Shown here: positions 45,287 through 54,662 of the stretch, in pieces
Numbering within the stretch: position 1 is the first letter of the stretch
Layout of the letters: every line of letters begins with the position of its first letter
Source of the DNA: Verrucomicrobia bacterium CG1_02_43_26
Lineage (GTDB): Bacteria > Verrucomicrobiota > Verrucomicrobiia > Opitutales > CG1-02-43-26
Reading direction: 5' to 3'
Assembly (NCBI GenBank): GCA_001872735.1
Contig: MNWT01000016.1
Span: forward strand, 62,001-126,000
DNA length: 64,000 nucleotides
Translations under genes and position numbers: made by a program
Notes under the pieces: generated by a model
What the model was told of the DNA's origin: nothing
What the model saw: the letters and a program-made list of their open reading frames with translations, nothing else
Databases searched by the model: none

Positions 45287-46858
45287 ATGAAAACTTATTT
45301 AATACAACTCCAATCGGTCTGGAAAGATTTTACCCTGGGGCAAAAGCTGTCCATCTTTCTTGCCGTTGGTATCGTCTTCGTGGGTATAGCGGGCATGGTC
45401 ATCTGGTCAGGAAAGCAGCAAATGCAGCTCCTGTACGGAAAGTTGGATAACACAGATATGGCCGAGGTTGTCAAAACAATCGAGGAAAAGAGTATTAAGT
45501 ATAAAATTGGCGCCGGTGGTAGTTCTATTTTTGTCCCTTCGGATCAGATTTATAAACTCAGAATGGATCTCGCCGTCAAGGGTGTCCCTAGCGGGGGAAG
45601 CGTGGGTTACGAAATTTTTGATAAACCTAATTTTGGCATCAGTGACTTCATTCAACGTACTAATTATTTACGAGCGATACAGGGCGAGCTCGGTCGTACT
45701 ATTTCTCAGTTAAGGGGAATCCGTTCGGCAAGAGTCATGGTCACCGTTCCGGAAAACAAATTACTTGCGGAGCAGGCAAACACAAGAGCCACGGCTTCCG
45801 TTTTCGTGGAAACAGGGGGCTACTTATTACCGGAAGAATCAGTAAACTCGATTCGTTTCTTAGTCGCAAACTCAGTTGAGGGTCTTGATGTCAATAATGT
45901 CGCTGTGGTCGACAACAATGGTAACGTCCTTTCCGAACAGCTTAAAAATGATGGCAGTCTAAGTGTTGTCACCGGCCAACTGCGCTATCGTAAAACGTTG
46001 GAAGACTATTTTTCTAAAAAGGTTGAGACTATGCTAACAAAGGTTGTCGGCCCGGGCGGCGTTGTCGCAAAGGTATCTGTTTCATTGAATTCAGATGCCA
46101 CAAAGATTACAGAGGAAAAATTTGACCCCGAGGGCCAAGTCGCCAGAACCCTTTCGACGACTGAAGATACGTCCACGAGCAGTGAAACTCAAACTAATGT
46201 AATCGCCGGCGCCACCGCAACACTCGCGGGAGAGAATACGGCATCTTCAACCGAGCCTGTTAACTCTTCTCAATCCGTTCGTAAAAATAAAACAACGGCT
46301 TACGAGATTAATAAATCAATTTATGAAACAGTAAAGGTTCCCGGCAGCATTAGTCACCTTTCTGCTTCAGTCTTTGTGGCCATGCGGGAAGAGATCGGCG
46401 GCAAAACAGGTGGGTTCAATCCTAAGCCTAGGACCGCTGAGGAAATCGAAGCGATGCGCCAAATCGTCATCAACACGCTTGGTATAACAGCAGAAAATGC
46501 TAAAAATGTGACCATTCAAGAGATGCCTTTTGTTCGTTCGGAGGTTCTTAAGGGCCCGGACCCAATGGGCATACCTGAGCCGGTTAGGCGTTGGGCTGAA
46601 TTCTTACGCGGGTATGGCGCAATCGGGATTGCTATTCTCATGTTTGTTGTCTTTTTAAGAATGCTCAAGAAGCATAAGCCTCAAATGTCTACTTTGGAAT
46701 TAATGGATGAAAGGCGTAGAACAGAAAATACGATCGCCAAATCAAAGGATAGTAACATGCGCCCTACCGCGGATCTCATCAATGACTTGATTCAGGAAAA
46801 ACCTCAAAACGTCAGCGCCGCGTTGCAAAACTGGATAACCTCAACTCAAACCAAGTAG
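45287..46858 (+). CDS. fliF: Flagellar MS-ring protein FliF
   Basis: FliF forms the membrane-supramembrane ring that starts basal-body assembly. The 523-residue protein has a first membrane helix (about 20-40), the YscJ-like ring domains (KLDNTDMAEVVKTIEEK; IQRTNYLRAIQGELGRTISQL; RSARVMVTVPENKL), a large periplasmic loop and a second helix (about 445-462). The cytoplasmic tail, which binds FliG, ends in NDLIQEKPQNVSAALQNWI. Confidence 0.96.
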   Translation: MKTYLIQLQSVWKDFTLGQKLSIFLAVGIVFVGIAGMVIWSGKQQMQLLYGKLDNTDMAEVVKTIEEKSIKYKIGAGGSSIFVPSDQIYKLRMDLAVKGVPSGGSVGYEIFDKPNFGISDFIQRTNYLRAIQGELGRTISQLRGIRSARVMVTVPENKLLAEQANTRATASVFVETGGYLLPEESVNSIRFLVANSVEGLDVNNVAVVDNNGNVLSEQLKNDGSLSVVTGQLRYRKTLEDYFSKKVETMLTKVVGPGGVVAKVSVSLNSDATKITEEKFDPEGQVARTLSTTEDTSTSSETQTNVIAGATATLAGENTASSTEPVNSSQSVRKNKTTAYEINKSIYETVKVPGSISHLSASVFVAMREEIGGKTGGFNPKPRTAEEIEAMRQIVINTLGITAENAKNVTIQEMPFVRSEVLKGPDPMGIPEPVRRWAEFLRGYGAIGIAILMFVVFLRMLKKHKPQMSTLELMDERRRTENTIAKSKDSNMRPTADLINDLIQEKPQNVSAALQNWITSTQTK

Positions 46859-46864
46859 TTAACC

Positions 46865-47896
46865 ATGGCCCACATCAATTACCAGGAAGTCAATTACGCC
46901 CAGTTATCCAAGATTCAAAAACTGTCTGTCTTCTTGATAGCCATTGGCCCAAAGGCCGCGGCTACCATGTTGCGCACGTTTGATGATAATAACGTGGAAA
47001 CGCTTTGTCGTGAAATTTCCCATATCAATATTGTTGATCAAGAGCTCAAGGATCAGGTGCTTGAGGAGTTTGCCAGCATTCTGGGTCAATCCGTAGGGTC
47101 TGTTCTCGGGGGTACAAAATTCGCTCAAGAGGCTCTCGAAATGTCTCAGGGTGACCACAAGGCTTCCAATATTTTGGAAAGAATTTTGCCGGGTGGCAGT
47201 GTTTCAGACTTGATTCAGGACATGAGCTCCATGGAGCCTCGTCAAATTTATAATTTAATGGCAGAGGAACAAAGCCAAACAATCGCTTTTTTAATCTCTC
47301 ACTTGGACACACAAAAAGCAGCCGAGGTTCTGGAATTATTACCGAAGGAGCATCGAGACAACGTCGCAGAATGCATTGGTACTATGGATAGCGCTCCTCT
47401 GGAAATGGTGGCAAAAATTGTTCAAGCACTCAAACCTCACATCGCAAGCGCGGAAAAATACACGGTTCACAAAAGCGGTGGTGTTCGTGTTGTTGCGGAT
47501 GTTCTCAACTTTTTGGGCAAAGAGGTTTCGAAAAGTATTCTTTCAAAGCTGGAGGACAAAAATCCTTCTCTGGGTGCCGCTATCCGAAAGAAGATGTTCA
47601 GTTTCGACGATTTGGTACGTCTGGATCCTGTCGACTTGCAGCGCGTCACAAGAGAAATCGAGATGAGCGATTTGGTTCTCGCAATGAAATCTGCTCACAT
47701 GTTACTGCAAGACGCTATTTTCAAATCCGTCTCCAAGCGTGCCGCAGAAAGCATCAAAGAGGAAATGGAAATGCTCGGCGCAGTTCGTCTCAAAGATGTG
47801 GATGCCGCTCAGGATCGTATCATACAGGTCTTAAGGCGTCTTGAAGAAGAGGGCGAAATAACACTCGATGATTCCGGAGGCAATGTCGTTGTATAA
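46865..47896 (+). CDS. fliG: Flagellar motor switch protein FliG
   Basis: FliG is the rotor protein that receives torque from the stator. The 343-residue protein shows the N-terminal FliF-binding part (LSKIQKLSVFLIAIGPKAAATML), middle-domain EHRDNVAECIGTM and the C-terminal torque domain (FSFDDLVRLDPVDLQRVTREIE; SKRAAESIKEEMEMLG) with the conserved charged residues. Its 3' end overlaps fliH. Confidence 0.97.
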   Translation: MAHINYQEVNYAQLSKIQKLSVFLIAIGPKAAATMLRTFDDNNVETLCREISHINIVDQELKDQVLEEFASILGQSVGSVLGGTKFAQEALEMSQGDHKASNILERILPGGSVSDLIQDMSSMEPRQIYNLMAEEQSQTIAFLISHLDTQKAAEVLELLPKEHRDNVAECIGTMDSAPLEMVAKIVQALKPHIASAEKYTVHKSGGVRVVADVLNFLGKEVSKSILSKLEDKNPSLGAAIRKKMFSFDDLVRLDPVDLQRVTREIEMSDLVLAMKSAHMLLQDAIFKSVSKRAAESIKEEMEMLGAVRLKDVDAAQDRIIQVLRRLEEEGEITLDDSGGNVVV

Positions 47897-48461
47897 AAAA
47901 ATAGTTCTTTCAGAGCCCATACGAAGCGTGAAATTCGTATCGCATGCGCTTCCGCCTGTACCGTTGAAGGTCGCGGAAAAACGGGCAGACGAAGCTTACC
48001 GCAGGGGTGTCTCTGAAACAACCGCGTCTCTCAACCAGCAGATCGCGGAAATGCATAACGATGTCAGCATCCTCCAGAACAAGGTGTTAAACGATATACA
48101 AAAACAATTCGCAACGGTCCTTAGCAATGTAAGCGGGCGTCTTCCTTTCCTTGTCATTGAAATGGTTCGCAGGGTATGGGGTGGCCTGGAACTGAAACCG
48201 GAGGAGGTAGAGGAAATCGTGCGCGAAGCACTGCACGAAATTTCACCCAATGCGGATAAAATCGAGGTAGCACTTAGCCCGGATGCGTTTGCCATCTTGG
48301 ATAGGTTTTCCGCAAATTTAACGGATATGTATCCCAATCTCAATTTCAAGGAAGATCCCGCGCTAAAATGCGGTGACTGTTTAGTCGAAAGCAAATTTGG
48401 CAAGATTAATGCTACAATCAATAGAAAGCTCGAGCGAATTGAGCATGAAATGATTGGATAA
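47868..48461 (+). CDS. fliH: FliH-like flagellar export ATPase regulator
   Basis: The 197-residue protein sits where FliH is expected, between fliG and fliI, and has the general FliH layout: an N-terminal variable part, a long coiled coil (VAEKRADEAYRRGVSETTASLNQQIAEMHND) and a C-terminal domain (ELKPEEVEEIVREALHEISPNADKIEVALSPDAF) like the FliH/HrpE/YscL fold. FliH holds the ATPase FliI in check. An ATG at 47883 is an alternative start with GGAGG only two bases away. The first bases overlap fliG. Confidence 0.85.
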   Translation: MIPEAMSLYKKIVLSEPIRSVKFVSHALPPVPLKVAEKRADEAYRRGVSETTASLNQQIAEMHNDVSILQNKVLNDIQKQFATVLSNVSGRLPFLVIEMVRRVWGGLELKPEEVEEIVREALHEISPNADKIEVALSPDAFAILDRFSANLTDMYPNLNFKEDPALKCGDCLVESKFGKINATINRKLERIEHEMIG

Positions 48462-49786
48462 TGGATCTTAGTGTAGCAGATAACCTTAATTGGATTGAGA
48501 GCCGTATCAAAAACACCCAGCCGATTGAAAAAATTGGCCGTGTGGTACAGGTCACGGGCTTGATCATAGAGTCCGAGGGCCCGGAGGTCTCCATAGGCGA
48601 TGTTGTCGAAATCTACTCACATAGAAAAGCACTTGAAGGCACTGCGGAGGTAGTCGGCTTCCGGCATAACCATGTCTTACTCATGCCGCTTACCGAATTA
48701 CATGATATACATTCGGGCTGTACCGTGGTCTCTTGGGCGCAAAGCAGAAACGTACCGGTTGGACCCTCCCTGATTGGAAGAATATTAGATGGCTTGGGTA
48801 ATCCCATCGATGGCAAGGGTAAGCTCATGTCCGAATGGTCTAGCGCGGGTTTGCGTCAAAAACCGTTAAACCCGATGGCACGGCAAAAAATCCATGATCC
48901 TTTTCAAACCGGTATCAAGTCTATCGATACATTCACTCCGCTGGGCGAGGGCCAACGCGTGGGTATTTTCGCAGGCAGTGGTGTGGGTAAATCCACTCTC
49001 CTTGGTATGATCTCCAGGGGCTCTAAGGCAGATATAAACGTAATCGCGCTCGTTGGAGAACGGGGTCGTGAGTTAAGAGAATTTATTGATAACGATTTGG
49101 GCGAGGAGGGTCTTGCCCGATCCGTTGTCATCGTATCCACATCGGATCAACCTGCTCCGCTCAGAATAAGGGCTGCCATGCTCGCTACTCGTATCGCGGA
49201 ATATTTCAGAGATCAGGATAAAAAAGTTCTTTTTTTAATGGACTCCGTTACTCGTCTCGCAATGGCTCAAAGAGAAATTGGCCTTGCCGTTGGTGAGCCG
49301 CCTGCAACGCGTGGCTACACGCCTTCTGTCTTTTCTTTATTACCTAAATTGCTTGAGCGTTCGGGTATGGGTGAAAGGGGTTCTATTACTGCTTTATATA
49401 CGATCTTGGTTGAGGGGGATGACATGAATGAGCCGATCGCGGATGCCGTTCGGGGTATTCTGGACGGGCACATCGTTCTCAGTCGCGCGCTAGCCGCCGC
49501 AAACCACTTTCCCGCAGTAGATGTACTGGAAAGTATCAGTCGTCTTACTCGCGCGGTTTGTTCGCCACAGGAGTTAGCTATCATTTCCAAAGCACGGGAT
49601 CTCTTATCTACCTATAATAAGCATGAAGACTTAATCACCATTGGTGCCTATGAAAGGGGCAGTAATAAAAAGCTGGATGAGGCTATTAATAAACACGACT
49701 CCATCACTCAATTTTTACAACAACCGATCGAAGAGCTCGCGCAACGGCAAAGCAGTTTCGAGCAGTTGCTAAAATCCATATCATGA
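48461..49786 (+). CDS. fliI: Flagellum-specific export ATPase FliI
   Basis: FliI energises entry of substrates into the flagellar type III export gate. The 441-residue protein has Walker A FAGSGVGKSTLLGMISRG, Walker B VLFLMDSVTRLAMAQREIGLAVGEPPATRGYTPSVF (spanning about residues 250-285) and the F1-beta-like catalytic layout. It overlaps fliH by 1 base and fliJ by 4, so translation is coupled. Confidence 0.97.
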   Translation: MDLSVADNLNWIESRIKNTQPIEKIGRVVQVTGLIIESEGPEVSIGDVVEIYSHRKALEGTAEVVGFRHNHVLLMPLTELHDIHSGCTVVSWAQSRNVPVGPSLIGRILDGLGNPIDGKGKLMSEWSSAGLRQKPLNPMARQKIHDPFQTGIKSIDTFTPLGEGQRVGIFAGSGVGKSTLLGMISRGSKADINVIALVGERGRELREFIDNDLGEEGLARSVVIVSTSDQPAPLRIRAAMLATRIAEYFRDQDKKVLFLMDSVTRLAMAQREIGLAVGEPPATRGYTPSVFSLLPKLLERSGMGERGSITALYTILVEGDDMNEPIADAVRGILDGHIVLSRALAAANHFPAVDVLESISRLTRAVCSPQELAIISKARDLLSTYNKHEDLITIGAYERGSNKKLDEAINKHDSITQFLQQPIEELAQRQSSFEQLLKSIS

Positions 49787-50226
49787 AAAAATTTAAATTC
49801 AGGCTCCACTCCGTCTTAACGCTCCGGGAATTCCATGCCCAAAAGGCATTTGCAAAGTATCAGCGTTTTTTACAAAAGCGCCAGCGGCTTCAGGAAATCA
49901 AGCGCAACTTGCAAATCGCTCTTCAGGGGCAAATTAATAATCTGGAAAAGGGCGAGACAGAACGCTTCTACGCCTTTTATGAAAAGAACTTTTCGCTGAT
50001 TATCCAGGATACCATCGCCCAAATCAGTAACATTAATCAAACAATCTCTAATGCGCAGGATGAGGAGAAAAAAGCTTTTCAGTACTTCCTTAAACTAAAG
50101 CAAAAGGTGGACACGCTTTTAAAACTAAAGGAAAACCAATTACAAAAACATACCGCCCTCGAAGCAAAAAAGGAAGAACGTGAAATCGAGGATATCATCA
50201 ACTCTAGACACGCTTATAACTCATGA
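49783..50226 (+). CDS. fliJ: FliJ-like flagellar export chaperone
   Basis: The 147-residue protein is almost entirely helical and charged (FKFRLHSVLTLREFHAQKAF; KYQRFLQKRQRLQEIKRNLQ), as expected for the antiparallel coiled coil of FliJ, which inserts in the FliI hexamer and cycles chaperones. The assignment rests on this pattern and on its place between fliI and a motE-like gene, with ATGA overlaps on both sides. Confidence 0.85.
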   Translation: MKKFKFRLHSVLTLREFHAQKAFAKYQRFLQKRQRLQEIKRNLQIALQGQINNLEKGETERFYAFYEKNFSLIIQDTIAQISNINQTISNAQDEEKKAFQYFLKLKQKVDTLLKLKENQLQKHTALEAKKEEREIEDIINSRHAYNS

Positions 50227-50798
50227 AAATACTGAATTCATACTGGGTCCTGGGGTCAATCGCTCTGGCTATCGCTTTTACAACAAGTGAAACCATGTTG
50301 TACATGTTCGCGGTAAACATTCCGCCCATAAGGGACAGTCAATTAGCAAACCCGGGCGATGCAACTACGTTTTGGAGTTTTCGCTCCAGTGAAATTGAAA
50401 AGTTGGTTTCTAGTCTAAATGGCGAGCGTACAGAAATAGCGGAACGTGAGCAAAGTATTCGTGAAATGGAGGAGCGGCTAAAATCCGAAAAGCAGGAGCT
50501 CACCGAGCTCAGGCAGAATATCGTCACTTTCAGAAATGAGCTTTCAAGTGATATTGTCGAAATAGAGGCGAGTGAAGAAAAAAACCTAAAGGAACTTGCC
50601 CAAACTTACTCAACGTTAAAGCCGGATTCCGCCGTGCAGGTGTTTAAGGAAATGGATGATGTTTTCGTGGTAAAAATTTTATCTTACATGAGCTCGGATG
50701 TCATCGGAGCTATCTTTTCAAACATGACTGCTAAGGGCGACTCCAAGCGTGTCGCTAATCTCACCAAATTAATGCGCCTCAAACAAAAAACCCGTTAA
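50223..50798 (+). CDS. MotE-like flagellar protein (MgtE-N-like domain)
   Basis: The 191-residue protein has an N-terminal membrane anchor (SYWVLGSIALAIAFTTSETMLYMF, about 6-30), a long coiled coil (SSEIEKLVSSLNGERTEIAEREQSIREMEERL, about 57-88 onward) and a C-terminal domain (TLKPDSAVQVFKEMDDVFVVKILSYMSSDVIGAIFSNM) resembling the MgtE N-domain of MotE. MotE is a periplasmic-side partner that assists stator or motor function in some bacteria. I infer that role from domain order and from its place between fliJ and fliK. Confidence 0.78.
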   Translation: MKILNSYWVLGSIALAIAFTTSETMLYMFAVNIPPIRDSQLANPGDATTFWSFRSSEIEKLVSSLNGERTEIAEREQSIREMEERLKSEKQELTELRQNIVTFRNELSSDIVEIEASEEKNLKELAQTYSTLKPDSAVQVFKEMDDVFVVKILSYMSSDVIGAIFSNMTAKGDSKRVANLTKLMRLKQKTR

Positions 50799-50805
50799 AA
50801 CCATT

Positions 50806-52692
50806 ATGAATCAAGAATCTTTAATCAAGATCAAGTTAATCGAGCCTTCCACGTCCACCGATTTTTTTAATAAGGAGAGTCTGAAGGATTTTCGTGAATT
50901 TAAAAATGATCTCACAGGTGGCAAAACGTTTGAGGATCGTTTAAATGATTTTGCAAAAAATGATAGAATACTTCAGAAAACGCCCGCGGAGGCAAAATCA
51001 AAGCCTAAGGAGATTGAGGATAAAAAAGAGGATAAGGCGGATGCGCCAAAATCGAATGAACCTGAGCAAGCTGTAATCAAAAAGAAGCCTCTACAAAGCA
51101 TCGTGCTTAAGAAGTCTGATGCCGCTCTTCTTTCAGGATCATCCGAAAAGCAAATTAAGGAAGCGTCTGCACTCAACAAGAACCCTCAAGAAGCCGTCAC
51201 GAACAGTAAGATTCAACACATTTTAGGTAACGCCCCACAGGCTTTAATGAAAAAAATTGAGCTAGCTAAAAATAATAACCCGGTAACAACAAACGAAAAA
51301 TTGCTCGAAAATAGTAAGGCGTTTGGAAGAATTGATCTGCCAAACAAAATCGCGCATAAGCTCAAAAAACTCACCGAAAAGCATGCAAAGGTCCAGGAAC
51401 AAACTAAGCCAGATGGCAAAGTAGCCAGCAAGGAGGCTTCTATCCCATCAGCCAAGGCCGATAGAGGGGTCGAAAAGCTAATCGCTAACGCTCAGCATAA
51501 GGCACCAGCAGCCTCAACCGAAAAACAACCGACCACTCCTCTAGTAAACAGGGAAGTAAAGACGGATGCTTCCAACATTTCATCCGATACCAAGCAACCG
51601 GCTTCGAATCGCGCATCACTCGTAAAACAGGAGCATGCCAAAGCAAAGGAAGCCAATACAAATATAGATAATCAGCTGGCTAGCCAAAATGCTCTGGTCG
51701 CAAATAATACCCTTCTTGCTGACAACTCAAAGTCTATTGCACGGGAGGTTAAGTCAAATAAACCAAATGTACAGGAGTTTGAAAAAGCGCTTTCTAACAA
51801 TTCGTTAAACGCACACGAAAATACGTTAACTCCTAAAAGCATCGCAAAGAACAGGTCGGAAAAACCGGCTGCTCCTCAACTAAGGGTAAACGATGAGGTA
51901 CAGCTCAAGGGTTTTTTAACCGAAAGATCCCAAGCAGAGCGTTCTACTTCCAATTTCATAAAAACGGAATTCACGTTAGAGAAGTCGCTGGAAGCTAATT
52001 TACGCAATCTCACACAAAAATGGACCTCAAACTTAGAAAATGTTCACCCTGGCACGGATCATGCTCAAAGTAAGGATAAATTACACCTTCGAAACGGATT
52101 CGTTGCACACATGTCTCACACACCTACAGAAACAAATACTCCCAGAAGCTCACTCGTGGATTCTTCTAGTTTGCTGGCAGATTTAAAACATAATTCTCAA
52201 CAATCACACATGAACATGGGCTCAGATGCACGGCAAAATAATAAAGAGCAGTCTCGTGAAAAAATGCAGGAGGATTATATCAAAAATGCTCTTATTTTAA
52301 ACAGTGTCGGCAAAGCAAAAACAAGCCAGGCGATCCAACAAATTTTTGAACCCAAATCAATCGCAAATACCCAACAGGCTGAAATCATCCCGGCAATCAT
52401 GCAACAGATCGATCGTTTAAGAAAATCAGATAAGGGTTGGATGCGGGTCTCACTAGCCATGCCTGAGGGAGAAGAGATCTCTTTACATTTAAAACTAACT
52501 AACAACAACGTTTCAATACGTTTCCAATCTAATGACTCCAACCTCAAGAATTCCATCCTTAATGGTTGGTCAGAGCTTGCTAAGGCTTCTAGCGAACGGG
52601 GCATTCAATTAAGTACCCCTGAATTCGTTGCAAATGACTTTGAGTCTTCAGTAAATCCCCTCACCAATCGCAAGGTCTATCACCAGGCTTAA
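50806..52692 (+). CDS. fliK: Flagellar hook-length control protein FliK
   Basis: FliK measures hook length and switches the export gate from hook to filament substrates. The 628-residue protein has a long low-complexity N-terminal part rich in Lys, Asn, Ala and Ser (about 60-480), as is usual, and a C-terminal Flg_hook domain (about 520-610: GWMRVSLAMPEGEEISLHLKL, FQSNDSNLKNSILNGWSEL). It is followed by flgD after 18 bases, matching common operon order. Confidence 0.87.
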   Translation: MNQESLIKIKLIEPSTSTDFFNKESLKDFREFKNDLTGGKTFEDRLNDFAKNDRILQKTPAEAKSKPKEIEDKKEDKADAPKSNEPEQAVIKKKPLQSIVLKKSDAALLSGSSEKQIKEASALNKNPQEAVTNSKIQHILGNAPQALMKKIELAKNNNPVTTNEKLLENSKAFGRIDLPNKIAHKLKKLTEKHAKVQEQTKPDGKVASKEASIPSAKADRGVEKLIANAQHKAPAASTEKQPTTPLVNREVKTDASNISSDTKQPASNRASLVKQEHAKAKEANTNIDNQLASQNALVANNTLLADNSKSIAREVKSNKPNVQEFEKALSNNSLNAHENTLTPKSIAKNRSEKPAAPQLRVNDEVQLKGFLTERSQAERSTSNFIKTEFTLEKSLEANLRNLTQKWTSNLENVHPGTDHAQSKDKLHLRNGFVAHMSHTPTETNTPRSSLVDSSSLLADLKHNSQQSHMNMGSDARQNNKEQSREKMQEDYIKNALILNSVGKAKTSQAIQQIFEPKSIANTQQAEIIPAIMQQIDRLRKSDKGWMRVSLAMPEGEEISLHLKLTNNNVSIRFQSNDSNLKNSILNGWSELAKASSERGIQLSTPEFVANDFESSVNPLTNRKVYHQA

Positions 52693-52710
52693 TTAAAAAA
52701 ACTCACTATT

Positions 52711-53277
52711 ATGGCAGACGTATCAGCTATCCCTTCCGCAAACACAATCACAGGTAGTCTTCAAGACCCTTCTTTCCTCGCTAACAGGGATATTAAAAAA
52801 TCCCTGAGTCAAGCAGACTTCATCAAACTTTTAACCGTTCAGCTCAGTAACCAAAACCCCATGGAACCGGTAAATAACCAGGAATTCATCGCCCAAATGG
52901 CTACGTTTAGTAACCTCGAGCAAACCAGCTCTATGCGCGATACCATGAAGGCTTTCTCTTACTTCGGTAAAGAGGTTACATTGAAGGATAAGGTGGATTC
53001 GGTTACCGGCACGGTCTCTCCTGGAATAACCGGCATGGTAACGGGGGTCAAAGAATCCGGTGGCAGCATGAAGATCTCAATTGATGGTCAAGGCCTATTC
53101 ACCCTCGACCAGGTCCAGGACGTACGCCTACCCGTATCGTCCACATCGGTAGCAAAAACAACTACCCCTTCGACTACCCCTACTGCTACTACAACCACAC
53201 CTACCAATACAACAGATACCGCTTCAACAAGTGATACCGCTACCGAAACAACAACGGAAACAACTGCGACCGGTTAG
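52711..53277 (+). CDS. flgD: Flagellar hook-capping protein FlgD with Thr-rich tail
   Basis: FlgD is the scaffold at the tip of the growing hook. The N-terminal family block (SQADFIKLLTVQLSNQNPMEP, NQEFIAQMATFSNLEQTSSM) is clear, followed by a short Tudor-like segment (about 95-140). At 188 residues the usual Fn3-like domain appears absent. Instead residues 142-188 are nearly all Thr, Ser, Ala and Pro (for example TTPSTTPTATTTTPTNTT), an unusual tail that may be disordered or modified. Confidence 0.9.
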   Translation: MADVSAIPSANTITGSLQDPSFLANRDIKKSLSQADFIKLLTVQLSNQNPMEPVNNQEFIAQMATFSNLEQTSSMRDTMKAFSYFGKEVTLKDKVDSVTGTVSPGITGMVTGVKESGGSMKISIDGQGLFTLDQVQDVRLPVSSTSVAKTTTPSTTPTATTTTPTNTTDTASTSDTATETTTETTATG

Positions 53278-53341
53278 ACTCGTCTCACAATTTACTTTTA
53301 AAAACCACCAATAAGGCAAAACAACTAACCAGGGGATAAGG

Positions 53342-53602
53342 ATGAACGCACGCAAAAAAACAACAAAAAAAACGACCACGGGGAAAAATAAAAAAACTCA
53401 AGCAACTCATGAACCGGAAATTCTATTATTCGACTTGTTTGATCCAGGATACGCTATCTTTGAGCTCGATGGCGATGTCATCTGCTACAAAGCGGGTAGC
53501 GATATCATTATCCACCTCGATGGCGATGAAGATTTTGAAGACGGAACCCAACTCCTTCTCGAACTCGAGGAGGATAACGATAACAACCCTAGCTTAAATT
53601 AA
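53342..53602 (+). CDS. Small bipartite basic/acidic protein in the flagellar operon
   Basis: An unrecognised 86-residue protein. The first 25 residues are basic and Lys/Thr-rich (ARKKTTKKTTTGKNKKTQ). A short strand-like middle follows (EILLFDLFDPGYAIFELDGDVICYKAG), then a highly acidic end (HLDGDEDFEDGTQLLLELEEDNDNN). A good AGGGGATAAGG ribosome site precedes the ATG. Its position between flgD and flgE, in the same direction with 64- and 35-base gaps, implies a flagellar role by context only. Confidence 0.65.
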   Translation: MNARKKTTKKTTTGKNKKTQATHEPEILLFDLFDPGYAIFELDGDVICYKAGSDIIIHLDGDEDFEDGTQLLLELEEDNDNNPSLN

Positions 53603-53637
53603 GCTCTTTTTAACAACAACACAACGAAAGGCACGAG

Positions 53638-54645
53638 ATGGCTCTCAGTAATCTATTACAAAGTGGTGTAAGCACAATCGATGCGGCATCCAAACGCGTG
53701 GAGGCTACCGGTAACGACATCGCAAATGTCGAAACCGTAGGCTACAAACGCACCATGGTTCTAACCGCAGACACGTTCAGTAACACGCTTAACGCCGCGG
53801 CCCCTTCACCGGGCGGTAATAAGCCCGGCTCCAATTCACCGTCTAACCAAATCGGCTTGGGTGTGCAAATTCAGGGTGTCGTGAACGACTTCTCTCAAGG
53901 CCCTATTGAAAAAACAGGGGTTCGTTCTCACTTGGCTATCGAGGGGGGCGGTTTCTTTAAGGTAAAGGATAGTATCAACTCCGTAGACTACATCTCTAGA
54001 GCCGGTACTTTTCGTGAGGATGATAGAGGTTACCTCGTCACCCAACAACAGGGTTTCCGTCTCCAGGGTGCGGTAAATGATCCCGCTTTCTACCCCACTT
54101 ATAACGTCTCAGAGGTAAGTGGTCAGCTTGTTTTCACCAAGGTCACCCCTTCCGGAACGCCTTCAGCACCTACTATTGGCGACCTTAATGTGGACTATAA
54201 CCTCGCTGTTGGTAGTGGTATTAATAAGGTTGGTACATTTTCAACCTTTGCCGATGGTGATATCAACCGAGCTGCCCCCACGTTTACGGGTTACAGTATC
54301 AATAATGCCGGCGATGTTGTCATGCAGCTCAGTAATAATGATTCTTTCACCAAGGGGTCCATTCTGCTCGTTCAGGTCAGCGATGAACAAGCGCTCACCA
54401 AGCAGGGGGACAACTTGTACTCCGGTCTTGCCGCAGCCGGGGCTTCACCGTTTGATGTTAACTTAAGCCGGGCTAATTCCGGTAAATTAGGTATCATCAG
54501 GCAGTACAGTCTGGAAAGCTCTAACGTTAATTTAACAGAATCTTTCTCTAAATTAATCGTAGACCAAAGATATTACCAAGCAGGGGCTACTTTAGTAAGA
54601 ACTGCAGACCAAATATTACAAGAGCTTGTAAATCTCAAACGATAA
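53638..54645 (+). CDS. flgE: Flagellar hook protein FlgE
   Basis: FlgE builds the flexible hook. The 335-residue protein has the rod/hook N-terminus (VEATGNDIANVETVGYKR), a central block with LAIEGGGFFKVKDS and a C-terminus ending in YYQAGATLVRTADQILQELVNLKR (about residues 312-335), typical of FlgE rather than of FlgF or FlgG. It is short compared with the usual 400 residues, with a reduced surface domain. Position after flgD supports the call. Confidence 0.88.
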   Translation: MALSNLLQSGVSTIDAASKRVEATGNDIANVETVGYKRTMVLTADTFSNTLNAAAPSPGGNKPGSNSPSNQIGLGVQIQGVVNDFSQGPIEKTGVRSHLAIEGGGFFKVKDSINSVDYISRAGTFREDDRGYLVTQQQGFRLQGAVNDPAFYPTYNVSEVSGQLVFTKVTPSGTPSAPTIGDLNVDYNLAVGSGINKVGTFSTFADGDINRAAPTFTGYSINNAGDVVMQLSNNDSFTKGSILLVQVSDEQALTKQGDNLYSGLAAAGASPFDVNLSRANSGKLGIIRQYSLESSNVNLTESFSKLIVDQRYYQAGATLVRTADQILQELVNLKR

Positions 54646-54662
54646 TGTCATGATCCATCATT

